A stretch of DNA of 64,000 bases from an uncultured Spirochaetales bacterium (GTDB lineage: Bacteria > Spirochaetota > Spirochaetia > Sphaerochaetales > Sphaerochaetaceae): NCBI GenBank assembly GCA_949288415.1, contig CASEKE010000048.1, forward strand, positions 62,001 through 126,000. Reading direction: 5' to 3'. The notes below the pieces were generated by a model that saw nothing but the letters and a program-made list of their open reading frames with translations, made no database searches and had not been told where the DNA came from. Positions within the stretch are counted from its first letter, which is position 1; every line of letters starts with the position of its first letter. This document shows, in pieces, positions 43,736-53,292 of the stretch. The position numbers and the translations under genes were made by a program.

Positions 43736-44966
43736 CGGTAACTACTCTGGGTCTCGATCCGGTCTCGACGTTCTCCCGGTCGACGATGACCTCGGTCACT
43801 CCGTGCATGCTAGGCAGATCGTACGATATGTCCAGCATGAGGTTTTCCACTATGCTGCGGAGTCCTCTTGCGCCCGTCTTCTGGCTGTATGCCTTCTCAG
43901 CGATCGCGTTGACCGCATCGTCCGTGAACGTGAGCTTTATTCCGTCGAGCTTCAACGACATCTGATACTGCTTTATTATCGAGTTCTTCGGCTCGGTGAT
44001 GATCCTCTTGAGGTCGTCGACCTTGAGATCGGACAACGTCACATGTATCGGCAGCCTTCCTATGAACTCCGGGATGAGGCCGAACTTGACGAGGTCGTCC
44101 GGAAGAAGCTGGCTGTACAGTTCGCTGAGCTCCTTTTCGCTCTTTTCTCCGATGACGGCGCCGAATCCGAGGGCCGCATGGGCGGTCCTGCGTTCGATCA
44201 CCTTGTCTAGCCCGACGAAGGCGCCTCCGCAGATGAAGAGGATGTTCTTAGTGTCGATCTTGAGCATCTCCTGATTTGGATGCTTCCTTCCTCCCTGCGG
44301 AGGGACGGAAGCGACGGTACCTTCGATGATTTTGAGCAGCGCCTGCTGGACTCCTTCTCCAGATACGTCGCGCGTGATCGAGACGTTCTCGCCCTTTTTT
44401 GCTATCTTGTCGATCTCATCGATGAAGATTATTCCCTTTTCTGCCTTTGCGATGTCGAAGTCGGCCGCATCGATGAGCTTCAGAAGAATGTTCTCTACAT
44501 CCTCGCCGACGTATCCGGCCTCTGTGAGCGTAGTGGCATCGGCTATGGCGAAGGGTACCTTGAGCTTCTTTGCAAGCGTCCGCGCAAGGAGGGTCTTTCC
44601 GGTTCCGGTCGGACCGACGAGCAGTATGTTGGACTTGTCGAGCTCGACGCCGGCTTCCTCGATCTCCCTCTGGTGGAGCACCCTTTTGTAGTGGTTGTAT
44701 ACTGCGACGGATAGAACTCTTTTAGCGGCGTCCTGTCCGATGACGTACTCGTCCAGATATTCCTTTATCTCCCTGGGGGAGGGAATGTCGCTCTGGAGGA
44801 ATGTGTCGTCGTTCTTCTCCTCTTCGCCGTACTGGGACGAAAAGAGCGTCCTGCACGTCTCGACGCAGTCGCGGCAGATGGAGACTCCGTTGCCGTTGAT
44901 GAGCTGGCCCGCTTCCTGGACGGAGCGGCCGCAGAATGAACAATACTTACCGCCTCTGGCCATCAT
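43707..44966 (-). CDS. clpX: ATP-dependent Clp protease ATP-binding subunit ClpX
   Basis: 419 aa. N-terminal zinc-binding domain with CSFCGRSV ... [11 protein letters not shown]+ core with Walker A GPTGTGKT, pore loop GYVGEDVE, Walker [11 protein letters not shown], the RKH-like ERRTAH loop and sensor 2 GARGLRS. ClpX unfolds tagged proteins and feeds them to ClpP; the IGL-type docking loop is expected around residues 265-275. It overlaps clpP by 4 bp (ATGA). Confidence 0.97.
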   Translation of the reverse strand: MMARGGKYCSFCGRSVQEAGQLINGNGVSICRDCVETCRTLFSSQYGEEEKNDDTFLQSDIPSPREIKEYLDEYVIGQDAAKRVLSVAVYNHYKRVLHQREIEEAGVELDKSNILLVGPTGTGKTLLARTLAKKLKVPFAIADATTLTEAGYVGEDVENILLKLIDAADFDIAKAEKGIIFIDEIDKIAKKGENVSITRDVSGEGVQQALLKIIEGTVASVPPQGGRKHPNQEMLKIDTKNILFICGGAFVGLDKVIERRTAHAALGFGAVIGEKSEKELSELYSQLLPDDLVKFGLIPEFIGRLPIHVTLSDLKVDDLKRIITEPKNSIIKQYQMSLKLDGIKLTFTDDAVNAIAEKAYSQKTGARGLRSIVENLMLDISYDLPSMHGVTEVIVDRENVETGSRPRVVTDGNYISSDK

Positions 44967-45544
44967 TTCCTCACTACTGAATCGACGATTCCGAATTCGA
45001 GCGCCTCTTCGGCCGAAAGATAGAAATCCCTCTCTATGGCCTTGAGTATCTCCTCGTCGCTTTTTCCTGTATGCTCAGCCAGTATCCTCGTCGTGGCCTT
45101 CTTGATCCTCTGAAGTTCCTTGTTGGCGACGATTATGTCGCTGGCCTGGCCTTCGGCACCGCCGTAAGGCTGGTGGATCATGACCCTCGCGTTGGGCAGG
45201 ATGCTTCTCTTTCCCTTGCTTCCGCCTGCAAGCAGCAGTGCGGCCATCGAGCAGGCCTGGCCGAGGCAGATCGTCCTGACGGGACAGGAGATGTACTGCA
45301 TCGTATCGTATACGGCCAGTCCGGCTGTGACGCTTCCGCCCGGGCTGTTGATGTAGATGTTGATGTCCTTCTCGGGATGTTCGGCCTCCAGAAAAAGAAG
45401 CTGAGCGACAACCAAGTCGGCTGTCGCATCAGTTATCTCTCCGTCTATGAAGACTATTCTTTCCTTGAGAAGGCGACTGAAAATGTCGTACTGCCTTTCA
45501 CCGGTTCCCGTCTGTTCGACGACGTAGGGAACCAGCGAATTCAT
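44963..45544 (-). CDS. clpP: ATP-dependent Clp protease proteolytic subunit ClpP
   Basis: 193 aa from ATG 45544 ([20 protein letters not shown]), the start of most ClpPs; a GTG at 45577 that overlaps the tig stop would add 11 residues without family match. Catalytic Ser in [14 protein letters not shown], His in VMIHQPYGG and the later Asp. The short propeptide is typical. Ribosome site GGAAGAG. Second gene of tig-clpP-clpX-nrnA. Confidence 0.96.
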   Translation of the reverse strand: MNSLVPYVVEQTGTGERQYDIFSRLLKERIVFIDGEITDATADLVVAQLLFLEAEHPEKDINIYINSPGGSVTAGLAVYDTMQYISCPVRTICLGQACSMAALLLAGGSKGKRSILPNARVMIHQPYGGAEGQASDIIVANKELQRIKKATTRILAEHTGKSDEEILKAIERDFYLSAEEALEFGIVDSVVRK

Positions 45545-45573
45545 CTTCTCTTCCAATGTTTTTCTCCAGTTTC

Positions 45574-46923
45574 TCACTCGGCCTTCTCAGCCTTCTTCTC
45601 CCTGTATTCCTTGAGGCTGAGCTTCTCGGGCGAGACGAAGGTGTTGTTCTCGAGGAGGAACGGTACGACCTTTGCAAACTGCATGTCGTCCTTGATCATG
45701 TTCTTGTAGTACTCGATGCTGCTCTCGTCCTTGATGGATGCGAGCTGCTCGTCGCAGGCCTTCTTGAATTCCTCATCGTCGAGCTTGAAATCCTCCTGCT
45801 TCTTTATGTCCTCAAGGATGAGCTGGTCGCGGATGTTCTTCTCTGCGGAAGGTCTCCACTCCTTGAGGATGCTGTCCTTGCTCTGGTTCTGCATGCTGAA
45901 GAACTGGAGAAGCTTCTCCTCCTCGAGTCCGCTCTGCTGTACGAACCTTCTCCAGGACTGATCGAGCTCAACGTCGATCATGGATGCGGGAACCTCGAAC
46001 TTCGTCTCGTCCCTGAGAATCTCGAGCAGAGCCGTGATCTTGTCGTTCTTCATCGACTCTTCAAGTTCCTTCTCGAGCTTCTCCCTCGTGCCCTTGACAA
46101 GGTCGTCGACAGTCTTGTAGTCGTCCTTGACGTCCTGGGCAAGCTCATCTGAGAGTTCGGGAATCTCCCTGTACTTGATCTCGTCGACCTTCACCTTGAG
46201 TGTGATGCTTGCACCCTTGAACGTCACGTCGTTGTCGTCGTACTTCTTCTCGATGATCTTCTCGTCGCCCTTGGCGAGGCCTACGAGATCCTCGTCGATC
46301 CTGTAGTAGTTGTATCCGGTACCAAGAGTGAAGGTGAATCCCTCCCTCTTCGTATCTGCCTTCTCTGCCTTGTTCTCGTCGAGCTCAACATAGTCGAGCG
46401 TGACGATGTCGCCCATGGCGATGGTTCCGTCCTTCGTCCTGACGACGGCGTTCTGGTCTCTGATCCTGTCGAGCTCCTCGTTCACGTCGCTCTCCTTGAC
46501 CTCGGCTCCGTCGTACTTCACCTCGCGTCCCTTGTAGGACTCGACCTTGAACTGGGGATAGACGTCGTAGTGGACGGTGAATGTGACGTTCTCGTCCTTC
46601 TTGAACGGAACGAGCTTCTCCTCGTCCTGGAGGACGGGGGTAGAGTAGGCCAGGGGTCTGTCCTTCTCGTCGAGCGTCTCGATGACCTGCTTGAGGTTTT
46701 CCTCGAGAGCCTCGAACGTGCTTTCTTCCCTGATCGCATCGCCGTACTTTCTCTCGATGACAGCGATAGGTGCCTTGCCCTTTCTGAAGCCGTCAAGCTG
46801 GATGTTGGCCTGATACTTCTTCATTTTGTTCTGGTATGCTTCCTCGATCGCTGCAGCGTCGACTGTGATCGTGAGCGCTACCTGCGAGCCGTCAAGGCTC
46901 CTGATACTCTTTTCGACAACCAT
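45574..46923 (-). CDS. tig: Trigger factor
   Basis: 449 aa ribosome-associated chaperone. N-terminal ribosome-binding domain containing [19 protein letters not shown] (GFRxGxxP motif), central FKBP-type PPIase around residues 160-240 ([15 protein letters not shown]), and a long helical C-terminal substrate-binding domain. It leads the tig-clpP-clpX operon, the classical order. AAGGAAGGG precedes the ATG; the promoter is at 46980-47008. Confidence 0.96.
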   Translation of the reverse strand: MVVEKSIRSLDGSQVALTITVDAAAIEEAYQNKMKKYQANIQLDGFRKGKAPIAVIERKYGDAIREESTFEALEENLKQVIETLDEKDRPLAYSTPVLQDEEKLVPFKKDENVTFTVHYDVYPQFKVESYKGREVKYDGAEVKESDVNEELDRIRDQNAVVRTKDGTIAMGDIVTLDYVELDENKAEKADTKREGFTFTLGTGYNYYRIDEDLVGLAKGDEKIIEKKYDDNDVTFKGASITLKVKVDEIKYREIPELSDELAQDVKDDYKTVDDLVKGTREKLEKELEESMKNDKITALLEILRDETKFEVPASMIDVELDQSWRRFVQQSGLEEEKLLQFFSMQNQSKDSILKEWRPSAEKNIRDQLILEDIKKQEDFKLDDEEFKKACDEQLASIKDESSIEYYKNMIKDDMQFAKVVPFLLENNTFVSPEKLSLKEYREKKAEKAE

Positions 46924-46979
46924 ATTGCCCTTCCTTGTATTTTCTGTTTTTTTATTTCGTTTCGAATCTCAGCTTTACC

Positions 46980-47008
46980 AATATACAGTTTTTTTTCCGT
47001 TCTGTCAT
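46980..47008 (-). promoter_or_regulatory. Promoter of tig-clpP-clpX-nrnA
   Basis: ATGACA (47008-47003), 17-nt spacer, TATATT (46985-46980) on the minus strand, giving a leader of about 50 nt with a normal ribosome site. Confidence 0.65.
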
Positions 47009-47053
47009 CTGCCTTCTTCCCATTTGGGAACAAGATGGAGAAGGGGATGGAAT

Positions 47054-48724
47054 CTAGACCGACGTCACGTGAGAAAGCTTCACTTCGGCGTCGATGGCGA
47101 CCTCGATGTAGCTGCGGCTATTGCGGCTTTTCCTGTATCTCACAGAGAGCATCGGGGAATCGTCGCTCAGGCTTTCGATCGTGGGGATCATGTATATGTC
47201 GGAGGGTTTGAGCGAGAGAAGCGCATCGTGCCAGCTGGCCTTCCTGATCCGGTTTTTTCTCATGTATCGCCTAATCGCCGGGTCCTTTTCCGCATCCTGG
47301 CTCGTAAAGTAGTCCTTTATTCCCTCGAAGATATAGGAAAGATTGTCCAGCAGATACACGTAGCTGTCCTTTATTGCCGAGTATTCGTACTCGCTTCCCG
47401 GAATGTGGAAAAGCAGGGTGTTCTTCCTGTCGTTGTAGAAGAACGACAGCGGGCATGTGATACCTTCGTACCTGTTGTAGCTTATGTCCCCGTGGAACTC
47501 CGTCGAGAGCGTCATGCGGTCCTCCTCGTCCGGGCTGCGGACGCAAGTGACCTCGAATATCGCCTCGTCGATTCTCTCCATGAGCTTCAGACGATACTTG
47601 GTCTTTCCCTCGTTGTAGGAGAGTATGTCGCCGTCCTTAACTTCGATCCCGCTCTGCAGGATGTAGTTCGCAAGGTCCTGGACCGCGCAGAATAGCGCTT
47701 CCCTGTCGACTTCGTCGGCTTTGCTCATGGCCATGAGCTCGACATAGCCGTAGTTGGCAAGGCCGAGAGTAAGTATGATCCCGCTTCCGTCCTCCGCGGT
47801 CTCCAGATAGGTGTAGCAGAAGAGATCCACAGGAAGGTATGTATCGTTGTCCAGTTCGTCGACGAGTGAACGATAGCTGTCCTTCTCGTATATCCTGCCG
47901 TTGGAGCATACCGCGATAGCCCCGTCCATAGAGGCTGCGATGCCTGCCAGGCGGACAGCCATCTCTGCCTTTTCGAACATGTGGTCCATCTCTTCGCCGG
48001 CTTCGCCGATGCCCGGAGCCAGGAAGACTTCGAAGAACCTTCCTTCATATCCTTCGATCTTCTTTCTCGTCTCGTCTGTAAGATCCTCCGTCGTATTCGA
48101 AAGAAGCATCGGGATCGCGTCGCCGCCTGTCAGCGTGTCCGTTGTCGTGATTCCGACGATGTTGCCGAAGATATCCTCGGCGAAGAATCCTCCGTCCTCG
48201 ATCTCGGCCGCTTCCTCCTGCGAGACGTGGAAAGTCGATTCCCTGTCGCCGATATCCTCTCCGTCGACACTTCCGTTTCCGTCGAGTATTATCCGGTACT
48301 CGGGGTAGGCTGCCTTGAAGCACTCCTTGAGCATGGACATATCCGCCTTTGCCGAGGGGTCCGGAATGAAGGCTATAGCCCTGAATTCAGGGTTTATCGA
48401 CATGTCGTCCAGCACGTCGTGGACATACTCGTAATCGGGATCGAAATCGGACGTGTCCATCGCGGCGAAGAGACCGTGGAACATGTCGAAGAATGCCGAG
48501 AGCGACTTTCCGTCGTCTCCGAGCTCCTTTTCCGCCCTTGAAAGGTCAGCATATGTCTGTCTGGCCAGCTCTGTAAGATCCTGGTCCGTATTGACCAGCC
48601 GCATGGCCTGGCGCATCTTCATGAGCGCCTTCTCGAGGTATGTCCCCGCATTGCCGCTTCTTGCCATCTCGACGAAATCGCCGAGGCCTGAAGATGAATC
48701 CTTCTTGTCGTTTTCTTCGTTCAT
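47054..48724 (-). CDS. DUF4261-domain protein
   Basis: 556 aa, no signal peptide. The middle (about residues 250-380) matches DUF4261: SNGRIYEKDSYRSL, DLFCYTYLETAEDGSGIILT LGLANYG, VELMAMSKADEVDREALFC, YILQSGIEVKDGDILSYN. The N-terminal 100 residues are helical and the C-terminal 150 are a mix with DYFTSQDAEKDPAIRRYM. The gene is upstream of tig, about 130 bp before it, but its operon membership is unclear. An extended -10 (TGTTATATT) ends 12 nt before the ATG and a GGAG lies 5-8 nt before it, so the leader would be only about 5-6 nt. Function unknown. Confidence 0.72.
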   Translation of the reverse strand: MNEENDKKDSSSGLGDFVEMARSGNAGTYLEKALMKMRQAMRLVNTDQDLTELARQTYADLSRAEKELGDDGKSLSAFFDMFHGLFAAMDTSDFDPDYEYVHDVLDDMSINPEFRAIAFIPDPSAKADMSMLKECFKAAYPEYRIILDGNGSVDGEDIGDRESTFHVSQEEAAEIEDGGFFAEDIFGNIVGITTTDTLTGGDAIPMLLSNTTEDLTDETRKKIEGYEGRFFEVFLAPGIGEAGEEMDHMFEKAEMAVRLAGIAASMDGAIAVCSNGRIYEKDSYRSLVDELDNDTYLPVDLFCYTYLETAEDGSGIILTLGLANYGYVELMAMSKADEVDREALFCAVQDLANYILQSGIEVKDGDILSYNEGKTKYRLKLMERIDEAIFEVTCVRSPDEEDRMTLSTEFHGDISYNRYEGITCPLSFFYNDRKNTLLFHIPGSEYEYSAIKDSYVYLLDNLSYIFEGIKDYFTSQDAEKDPAIRRYMRKNRIRKASWHDALLSLKPSDIYMIPTIESLSDDSPMLSVRYRKSRNSRSYIEVAIDAEVKLSHVTSV

Positions 48725-48788
48725 CGTACTCCAAATAATATAACAGCACGGCCTTCATGCGGCAACCTCGGAATGTTATAATGCCGGC

Positions 48789-49288
48789 ATGGACATATTC
48801 GAACCGATCGACATGGTCTGCTTCCTGGCGCAGGATCTATCCGGCCCTTATGCATGCAGCCCTGGTCGCGGTCAATTCCATCTAAGAGGCCAGAATTGAC
48901 TTCGGCGTATGCGGCAGCCCCAGTTTCTGGAACCGTATGCATGCGTCGTTCACCCACATGGAAAAGGACGGGAACCGATTCTGCGAGCTTTTTATCGGCT
49001 TCTGTGAGGACAGGGATATTATGCCCGCTCCGTCCTCGTGTGCGATCCGCCAAAGGATGGCATACCTAAAAATGTCGTCTGCTTCTCGATGATTCCATGG
49101 GCGGACTTCACGTCCTTCTGCCACCATCCAAAGGAGAAATGAAGCCGATATTCACGTTCGACAGGTTCTCCATGGATCCCGACGGACGGACGAGGATTCC
49201 CGTCTCTCTGCATGTGCACCACGGCGTGCTCGATGGCCGACACGCATCGATGCTCGTCTCGAGGATGGCGGAAAAGCTGTTGCGATAG
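48789..49288 (+). pseudogene. Decayed chloramphenicol acetyltransferase-family (CAT) gene
   Basis: The final frame gives KPIFTFDRFSMDPDGRTRIP followed by VSLHVHHGVLDGRHASML and a close VSRMAEKLLR: this is the C-terminus of CAT, with the catalytic His in HHxxxDG. Shifted frames carry CFSMIPWADFTSFCHHP (the IPWxxFT motif), CELFIGFCED and, further back, SPSFWNRMHASFTHMEKDGN. At least three frame changes and a stop near 48886 interrupt the protein, and the N-terminal third is poor. The old promoter is recognisable: TGTTATAAT ends 6 nt before the former ATG. Confidence 0.78.
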
Positions 49289-49300
49289 CACTCTGGCACG

Positions 49301-50647
49301 TCATATTTTCTGTTCGAGCCCGTGCAGCCAGTCCGCCTTCGCAAGATACCATATGAAGCATATGCAGCTTATCGTCCATGTCAGAGGATAGGCCGTGTAT
49401 ATGATTTCTATCCTGTGCACGAAGGAGAGTGCCACGGTTATGTAGGCCACCCTGAGGGCGCACCATACTCCGAACATTATGTACATCGGCACCGCCGCCT
49501 TGCCTGCGCCTCTCAGAATTCCAGCTATGCAGTGGGCAAGGGCGAGGAAGCAGAAGAACAGACTTTCGATCCTGGCCTGCCTGGTGCCGTATGCGACAAC
49601 TGCGGGATCGTCGTTGAATAGAGCCACCAGAAACGGCGCGAAGATAAATAGGGCCACACCGATCAGTTCCGCCATGCTCATCGAGCAGACTATGCCGAAC
49701 CTTGCACCCTTTTTTGCCCTGTCGTAGTTTTTCGCTCCGAGATTCTGGCCCATGAACGTGGTTAGCGCGAGCGAAAAGCATGTGATCGGGAGGAATACGA
49801 ATCCCTCGATCTTGGAATAAGCGCCGCTTCCTGCGACGGCGTTCGATTGGAATGTGTTGATATTTGTCTGCACAATCAGGTTCGCGAACGCGGTCACCGA
49901 GTTCTGAATCCCTGCAGGAAGGCCGAAGCGGACGATCTCTCGCAGCATCGGACCGTCGAGACGGAGCTCTTTGAGCCTTACCTGGTAGAACGTCTTTTCC
50001 TTCGTGAGCTTCCCGATGCAGAGGACCATGCTTATCGCTTGGCTGATGGTCGTCGCAAGCGCGGCGGAACCGACCCCGTAGCCCAGACCCCTTATGAAGA
50101 AGACGTCCAGAACGACGTTCGTCACAGAGGATATCACCAGATAGTAGAGCGGATGCCTGCTGTCTCCCAAGGCGTTCATTATTCCAGTCGCGAAGTTGTA
50201 CACTACCGAGAATATGATTCCGTACGAGTATATCCTGAAGTACGAGATGGATTGAGGCAGGATGTCTTCAGGGGTCTTCATCAGCCTGAGTATCGTCGGT
50301 GTGAACAGAACGCTGAAGAAAGTCAGGAAAATCCCAGATGCCAGACCGAAGGCGATGTCCGTGTGTACAGCCTTGCCGAGTCTATCGTAATCGCGCGCTC
50401 CGAAGCACTTCGAGATCACGATTCCCGCTCCGAGAGCGACGCCGTTGAAGAAGCCTACCATCATGAATATCAGAGACCCGGAAGACGAGACGGCTGCAAG
50501 GGCCTCGGGCCCGAGGTAGTTTCCGACTATCAGACTGTCGGCGGCGTTGTAGAGCTGCTGGAACAGATTGCCGAGAAAGAGAGGCACTGCGAACTGCACT
50601 ATCCCTCTCTGGATGGAACCTGTTGTGAAATCGATGTTCCTGTTCAT
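49301..50647 (-). CDS. MATE-family multidrug efflux transporter
   Basis: 448 aa with 12 helices from the start at 50647 (GGAGGGG 5 nt upstream). Begins TTGSIQRGIVQFAVPLFLGNLFQQLYNAADSLIVGNYLG (family N-terminus; split by me) and contains GVALGAGIVISKCFGARD, later VTAFANLIVQTNINTF and TFMGQNLGAKNYDRA. MATE proteins exchange drugs for Na+ or H+. It is intact, unlike the remnant at 11010. It lies next to the decayed CAT gene, tail to tail. Single gene. Confidence 0.92.
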   Translation of the reverse strand: MNRNIDFTTGSIQRGIVQFAVPLFLGNLFQQLYNAADSLIVGNYLGPEALAAVSSSGSLIFMMVGFFNGVALGAGIVISKCFGARDYDRLGKAVHTDIAFGLASGIFLTFFSVLFTPTILRLMKTPEDILPQSISYFRIYSYGIIFSVVYNFATGIMNALGDSRHPLYYLVISSVTNVVLDVFFIRGLGYGVGSAALATTISQAISMVLCIGKLTKEKTFYQVRLKELRLDGPMLREIVRFGLPAGIQNSVTAFANLIVQTNINTFQSNAVAGSGAYSKIEGFVFLPITCFSLALTTFMGQNLGAKNYDRAKKGARFGIVCSMSMAELIGVALFIFAPFLVALFNDDPAVVAYGTRQARIESLFFCFLALAHCIAGILRGAGKAAVPMYIMFGVWCALRVAYITVALSFVHRIEIIYTAYPLTWTISCICFIWYLAKADWLHGLEQKI

Positions 50648-50818
50648 CTTCACCCCTCCGGACAAACATCGGACCATACATGTTGTATACCATTCATAAA
50701 GACGATAGGCAAGACGGAAAACCATTCCGGAAGCAGCGGACGGCAGGGGCGGGAATACACTTTTGACATACGGAAAACCGCATTGCAGAAAAATTTTTTC
50801 TTTTTTGGATCAAACGTG

Positions 50819-50847
50819 TTGACAATAATCGAAGAAATCTGCATAGT
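50819..50847 (+). promoter_or_regulatory. Promoter of tRNA-Lys
   Basis: TTGACA (50819-50824), 17-nt spacer, CATAGT (50842-50847), about 25 nt before the tRNA. Confidence 0.7.
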
Positions 50848-50871
50848 ATTTCGAGGTTGAATTGGAAGAAT

Positions 50872-50944
50872 GGGCCGCTAGCTCAGCTGGTAGAGCAACA
50901 GACTCTTAATCTGTGGGTCAAAGGTTCGATCCCTTTGCGGCTCA
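50872..50944 (+). tRNA. tRNA-Lys (anticodon CTT)
   Basis: 73-nt cloverleaf: acceptor GGGCCGC/GCGGCTC (one G-U pair), D arm GCTC/GAGC, anticodon stem ACAGA/TCTGT with loop CTCTTAA (anticodon CTT), T arm AAAGG/CCTTT with TTCGATC. Discriminator A; CCA is not encoded. Confidence 0.96.
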
Positions 50945-50947
50945 AAG

Positions 50948-50975
50948 AGGACACTTGCACGGGTGTCCTTTTTTT
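50948..50975 (+). terminator. Terminator after tRNA-Lys
   Basis: 7-bp stem AGGACAC/GTGTCCT (50948-50954 with 50963-50969) and a run of T. Confidence 0.88.
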
Positions 50976-50976
50976 G

Positions 50977-51561
50977 TCACCCGAGCGCAGGAAACAGTTC
51001 GGACTCGCCCCTGAACAGGATCATCCTGTAGAAATCGTAGTATCTGCCGTCCCTCAGCTTCATCGCGTTTTTCTCTGTCCCGTATATCTTGAAACCATGC
51101 GAAAGGTACAGTCCGACGGCTCTTTCGTTGACGGTCACCACCGAGAGCTCTATCTGTTCTAGGCCCTCTATCCTTGCTGCTGTCCTCAGCATGGTCTCGA
51201 GAAGAGCGGAGCCGATTCCCTTCCCCTGGTGGGCCTTCAGCACGCTTATGCCGAATTCCCCGCGATGGGCGAGCTTGCCCCTGTTCGGTGCGATTTTTCT
51301 GAAGTCGAGGCTTGCGACGATTTCTGGTTCGATTTTTCCGACCAGATAAAAATTTTCCGATGAAGAAACGTACCCTTCGAGATACTTGACTTCATCTTCG
51401 GCGGTTGTGGACCACTCGTCGCCATAGCGCGAGAGGAAATCCGTTTCCGAAAAAACCTTCTTTGTGTAACGAGTCAGTTCTTCGGCATCTCCCGGGAAGG
51501 CCGTAGATATCGTAAGTGTTTCACCCGTTTTGAGTTGCTGTGATGTTTTCTTTATTGTCAT
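50977..51561 (-). CDS. GNAT-family N-acetyltransferase
   Basis: 194 aa. GNAT core with the acetyl-CoA loop VLKAHQGKGIGSALLETML (Q/RxxGxG/A) and the end VNERAVGLYLSHGFKIYGTEK, as in RimI/YjcK-like enzymes. The ATG at 51561 is chosen over that at 51570: the upstream one overlaps a perfect extended -10 (TGCTATAAT) and cannot be transcribed. The -10 ends 7 nt before the chosen ATG and no ribosome site exists, so the mRNA is probably leaderless. Substrate unknown. Confidence 0.85.
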   Translation of the reverse strand: MTIKKTSQQLKTGETLTISTAFPGDAEELTRYTKKVFSETDFLSRYGDEWSTTAEDEVKYLEGYVSSSENFYLVGKIEPEIVASLDFRKIAPNRGKLAHRGEFGISVLKAHQGKGIGSALLETMLRTAARIEGLEQIELSVVTVNERAVGLYLSHGFKIYGTEKNAMKLRDGRYYDFYRMILFRGESELFPALG

Positions 51562-51568
51562 GATCTGC

Positions 51569-51577
51569 ATTATAGCA
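51569..51577 (-). promoter_or_regulatory. Extended -10 of the GNAT gene, leaderless geometry
   Basis: TGCTATAAT on the minus strand (51577-51569), 7 nt before the ATG at 51561. The match is full for both the TGn and the -10 box. Confidence 0.6.
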
Positions 51578-51609
51578 TAAAAAAATTACGTCGCCACAAA
51601 AAATAAAGA

Positions 51610-51664
51610 GGTCTCCCGGGAAGGAAAATTTTCGTTTGGGGTATGAAGAAAAACCCGGGAGACC
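51610..51664. repeat. 11-bp perfect inverted repeat between divergent GNAT and TetR genes
   Basis: GGTCTCCCGGG (51610-51620) and CCCGGGAGACC (51654-51664) with a 33-nt AT-rich spacer. It lies upstream of both genes and so is neither's terminator in the usual sense. It could be an RNA leader hairpin, an operator pair or the end of a small transcript. A second, weaker inverted repeat (GGCCA/TGGCC, 51697-51721) lies next to it. Confidence 0.6.
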
Positions 51665-51831
51665 AAAGTCTATTCTGCTATGATTCGGATGATAGCGGCC
51701 AAATATGACATATGAATGGCCTTTTGTTCATAATTTGGTATTAGTTTTTTGAAGAAATGTGTGTTTTTTAATTTTGCAGTAGTCTTTTTTTCATTTTTGT
51801 ATATTCTAGTATAAACAGAGGAACACATATC

Positions 51832-52395
51832 ATGGCAAACCAGGAAATCACAAAAAGTGCACTTGCTGCAGCTTTCAAGGCGCTTCTGGAGACCGAGAAC
51901 TACGAGAGCGTCACAATCGGAAGCATCGCTGACAAGGCAGGGATAAGTAGGAATACGTTCTACTATCATTTCAAGGACAAGTCGGAATTGGTGAACTGGA
52001 TTTTCCAGAAGGCCGTCGACACTATGAGCAAGGAAGATGAGACTAGCTACGTACGTCTCAGCGCGCTGGGAAGGTACTTCTATGAGAATCGCGGATACTA
52101 CTCCAAGATTCTGCTTTCATCGGCCTATCTGAACTTCATCACCTATTTCACCGATTACGAGCAGAAGGTAATCCGGGAGAGAATCCTTTCTCTCGGCGGG
52201 GACCTGGCATTCACCGAGAAGGAGCTTCAGAGAATTTCCAGGTTCTATGCGAACGGCCTCGTGGGCAACCTTATGGATTGGGCAAGACGCGGCATGGAGA
52301 AGGACCCGGAGACATATGTCCGCATGATTACGGACATCATCAACGGCGAAGTCTCTCGCAGAATAAAGGAAGCCAAGGCCTCCGAAGAGGACTGA
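51832..52395 (+). CDS. TetR/AcrR-family regulator
   Basis: 187 aa. N-terminal TetR helix-turn-helix (VTIGSIADKAGISRNTFYYHFKDKSELVNW; recognition helix about 35-48) and an all-helical ligand domain. The C-terminal half (RFYANGLVGNLMDWARRGMEKDPETYV) is of the kind seen in DhaS/DhaR-like TetRs. GAGGAA lies 8-9 nt before the ATG. It is divergent from the GNAT gene; what it regulates is not known. A strong terminator follows. Confidence 0.88.
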   Translation: MANQEITKSALAAAFKALLETENYESVTIGSIADKAGISRNTFYYHFKDKSELVNWIFQKAVDTMSKEDETSYVRLSALGRYFYENRGYYSKILLSSAYLNFITYFTDYEQKVIRERILSLGGDLAFTEKELQRISRFYANGLVGNLMDWARRGMEKDPETYVRMITDIINGEVSRRIKEAKASEED

Positions 52396-52429
52396 GAGGG
52401 CGGGGCGTTCCCATCCGTTTCTGGATGTG

Positions 52430-52477
52430 GGCTGTGGCGGCATCCGGTAAGACCGGATCCGATCGCAGCCTTTTTTT
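52430..52477 (+). terminator. Terminator of the TetR gene
   Basis: Two-part hairpin: GGCTG/CAGCC (52430-52434 with 52466-52470) enclosing ATCCGG/CCGGAT (52442-52447 with 52453-52458), then seven T. Confidence 0.75.
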
Positions 52478-52503
52478 ATCCCCTTGCCCTGGAGAATGCG
52501 GGT

Positions 52504-53292
52504 TCAGGCCATTCCGTCCTTTTCCATCTGTTCCCTCGTCTCGTGCCAATACGCATCGAGCTTGCCCGCATAGCCGTCCTTCCATGGCTTCATCCTTCCG
52601 GCATAGTGGATGATTGCTGCGTCCTTTTCGTCGGCGTTCCTTAGTACCCTGATCCTTTCGGAGAGGTTGTACCGGGTCTCCTCGATCAGTTCGATTCTGT
52701 TGCCATGGGCAATGTAGAGCACATCCTGGTCCGGCAGGATGAAGAGATTTCGCCTCCTTCTCATGATTCTCATCAGCCTTTTGTCCTCGTTGCCGATCTT
52801 CCTCAGCTCGGCGAGGTTTATCATCATGACTCCAGTATTCGGGTAGACCTTCCGAGGGAATGCAAGCAGTCTGATCGAATTGAGCATCCGCATGAGAAAT
52901 TTGACATGGCTTGTCGCCTTGTAGAGGGATGCGTTCCTGAACGGGCTGTGGTACAGCTTATTGAGGTCCTTCCTCACGATTATGTCCGGATCCAGGTACA
53001 GGACACGGTCCGCATCGTCCGGAAGGAAGTCCTTTGCAAACAGTCTCAGATACATCTCTACGGGATATCTGGAAGTTGTCTTGACCTTCTCTGCAAGATT
53101 GTCCGCCCTGATTGCCGTGAATTCCATGGCTTCGTCGGCAAGCCCGCTTTCGAGACGTCTTTCGTCTTCCTCATCCAGGCTCGTCGAGAGGACATATACG
53201 CAGAGCGGCTCGCTCTGCGTGCGCTTGAGCGAATAGAGCATCGTCCTGGCGATGTCCAGGTAACGTCTGTCAAGAGTTATCAGAATGTTCAA
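52504..53292 (-). CDS. Family 8 glycosyltransferase
   Basis: 262 aa. GT8 (glycogenin/LgtC-like) fold with NILITLDRRYLDIARTMLYS at the start, the DxD metal site in RVLYLDPDIIV, then VYPNTGVMMINLAELRKIG and DQDVLYIAHGN. It transfers galactose or glucose from UDP-sugar, probably to a cell-surface polysaccharide or lipid. TTG start with GGGAGGACAAA upstream. Single gene, downstream of and convergent with TetR. Acceptor unknown. Confidence 0.9.
   Translation of the reverse strand: MNILITLDRRYLDIARTMLYSLKRTQSEPLCVYVLSTSLDEEDERRLESGLADEAMEFTAIRADNLAEKVKTTSRYPVEMYLRLFAKDFLPDDADRVLYLDPDIIVRKDLNKLYHSPFRNASLYKATSHVKFLMRMLNSIRLLAFPRKVYPNTGVMMINLAELRKIGNEDKRLMRIMRRRRNLFILPDQDVLYIAHGNRIELIEETRYNLSERIRVLRNADEKDAAIIHYAGRMKPWKDGYAGKLDAYWHETREQMEKDGMA

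Noticed and set aside
45545-45577. GTG at 45577 as clpP start (overlapping the tig stop as GTGA)
   Set aside because: It would add 11 residues not found in ClpP proteins, while the ATG at 45544 gives the family N-terminus and has its own ribosome site.
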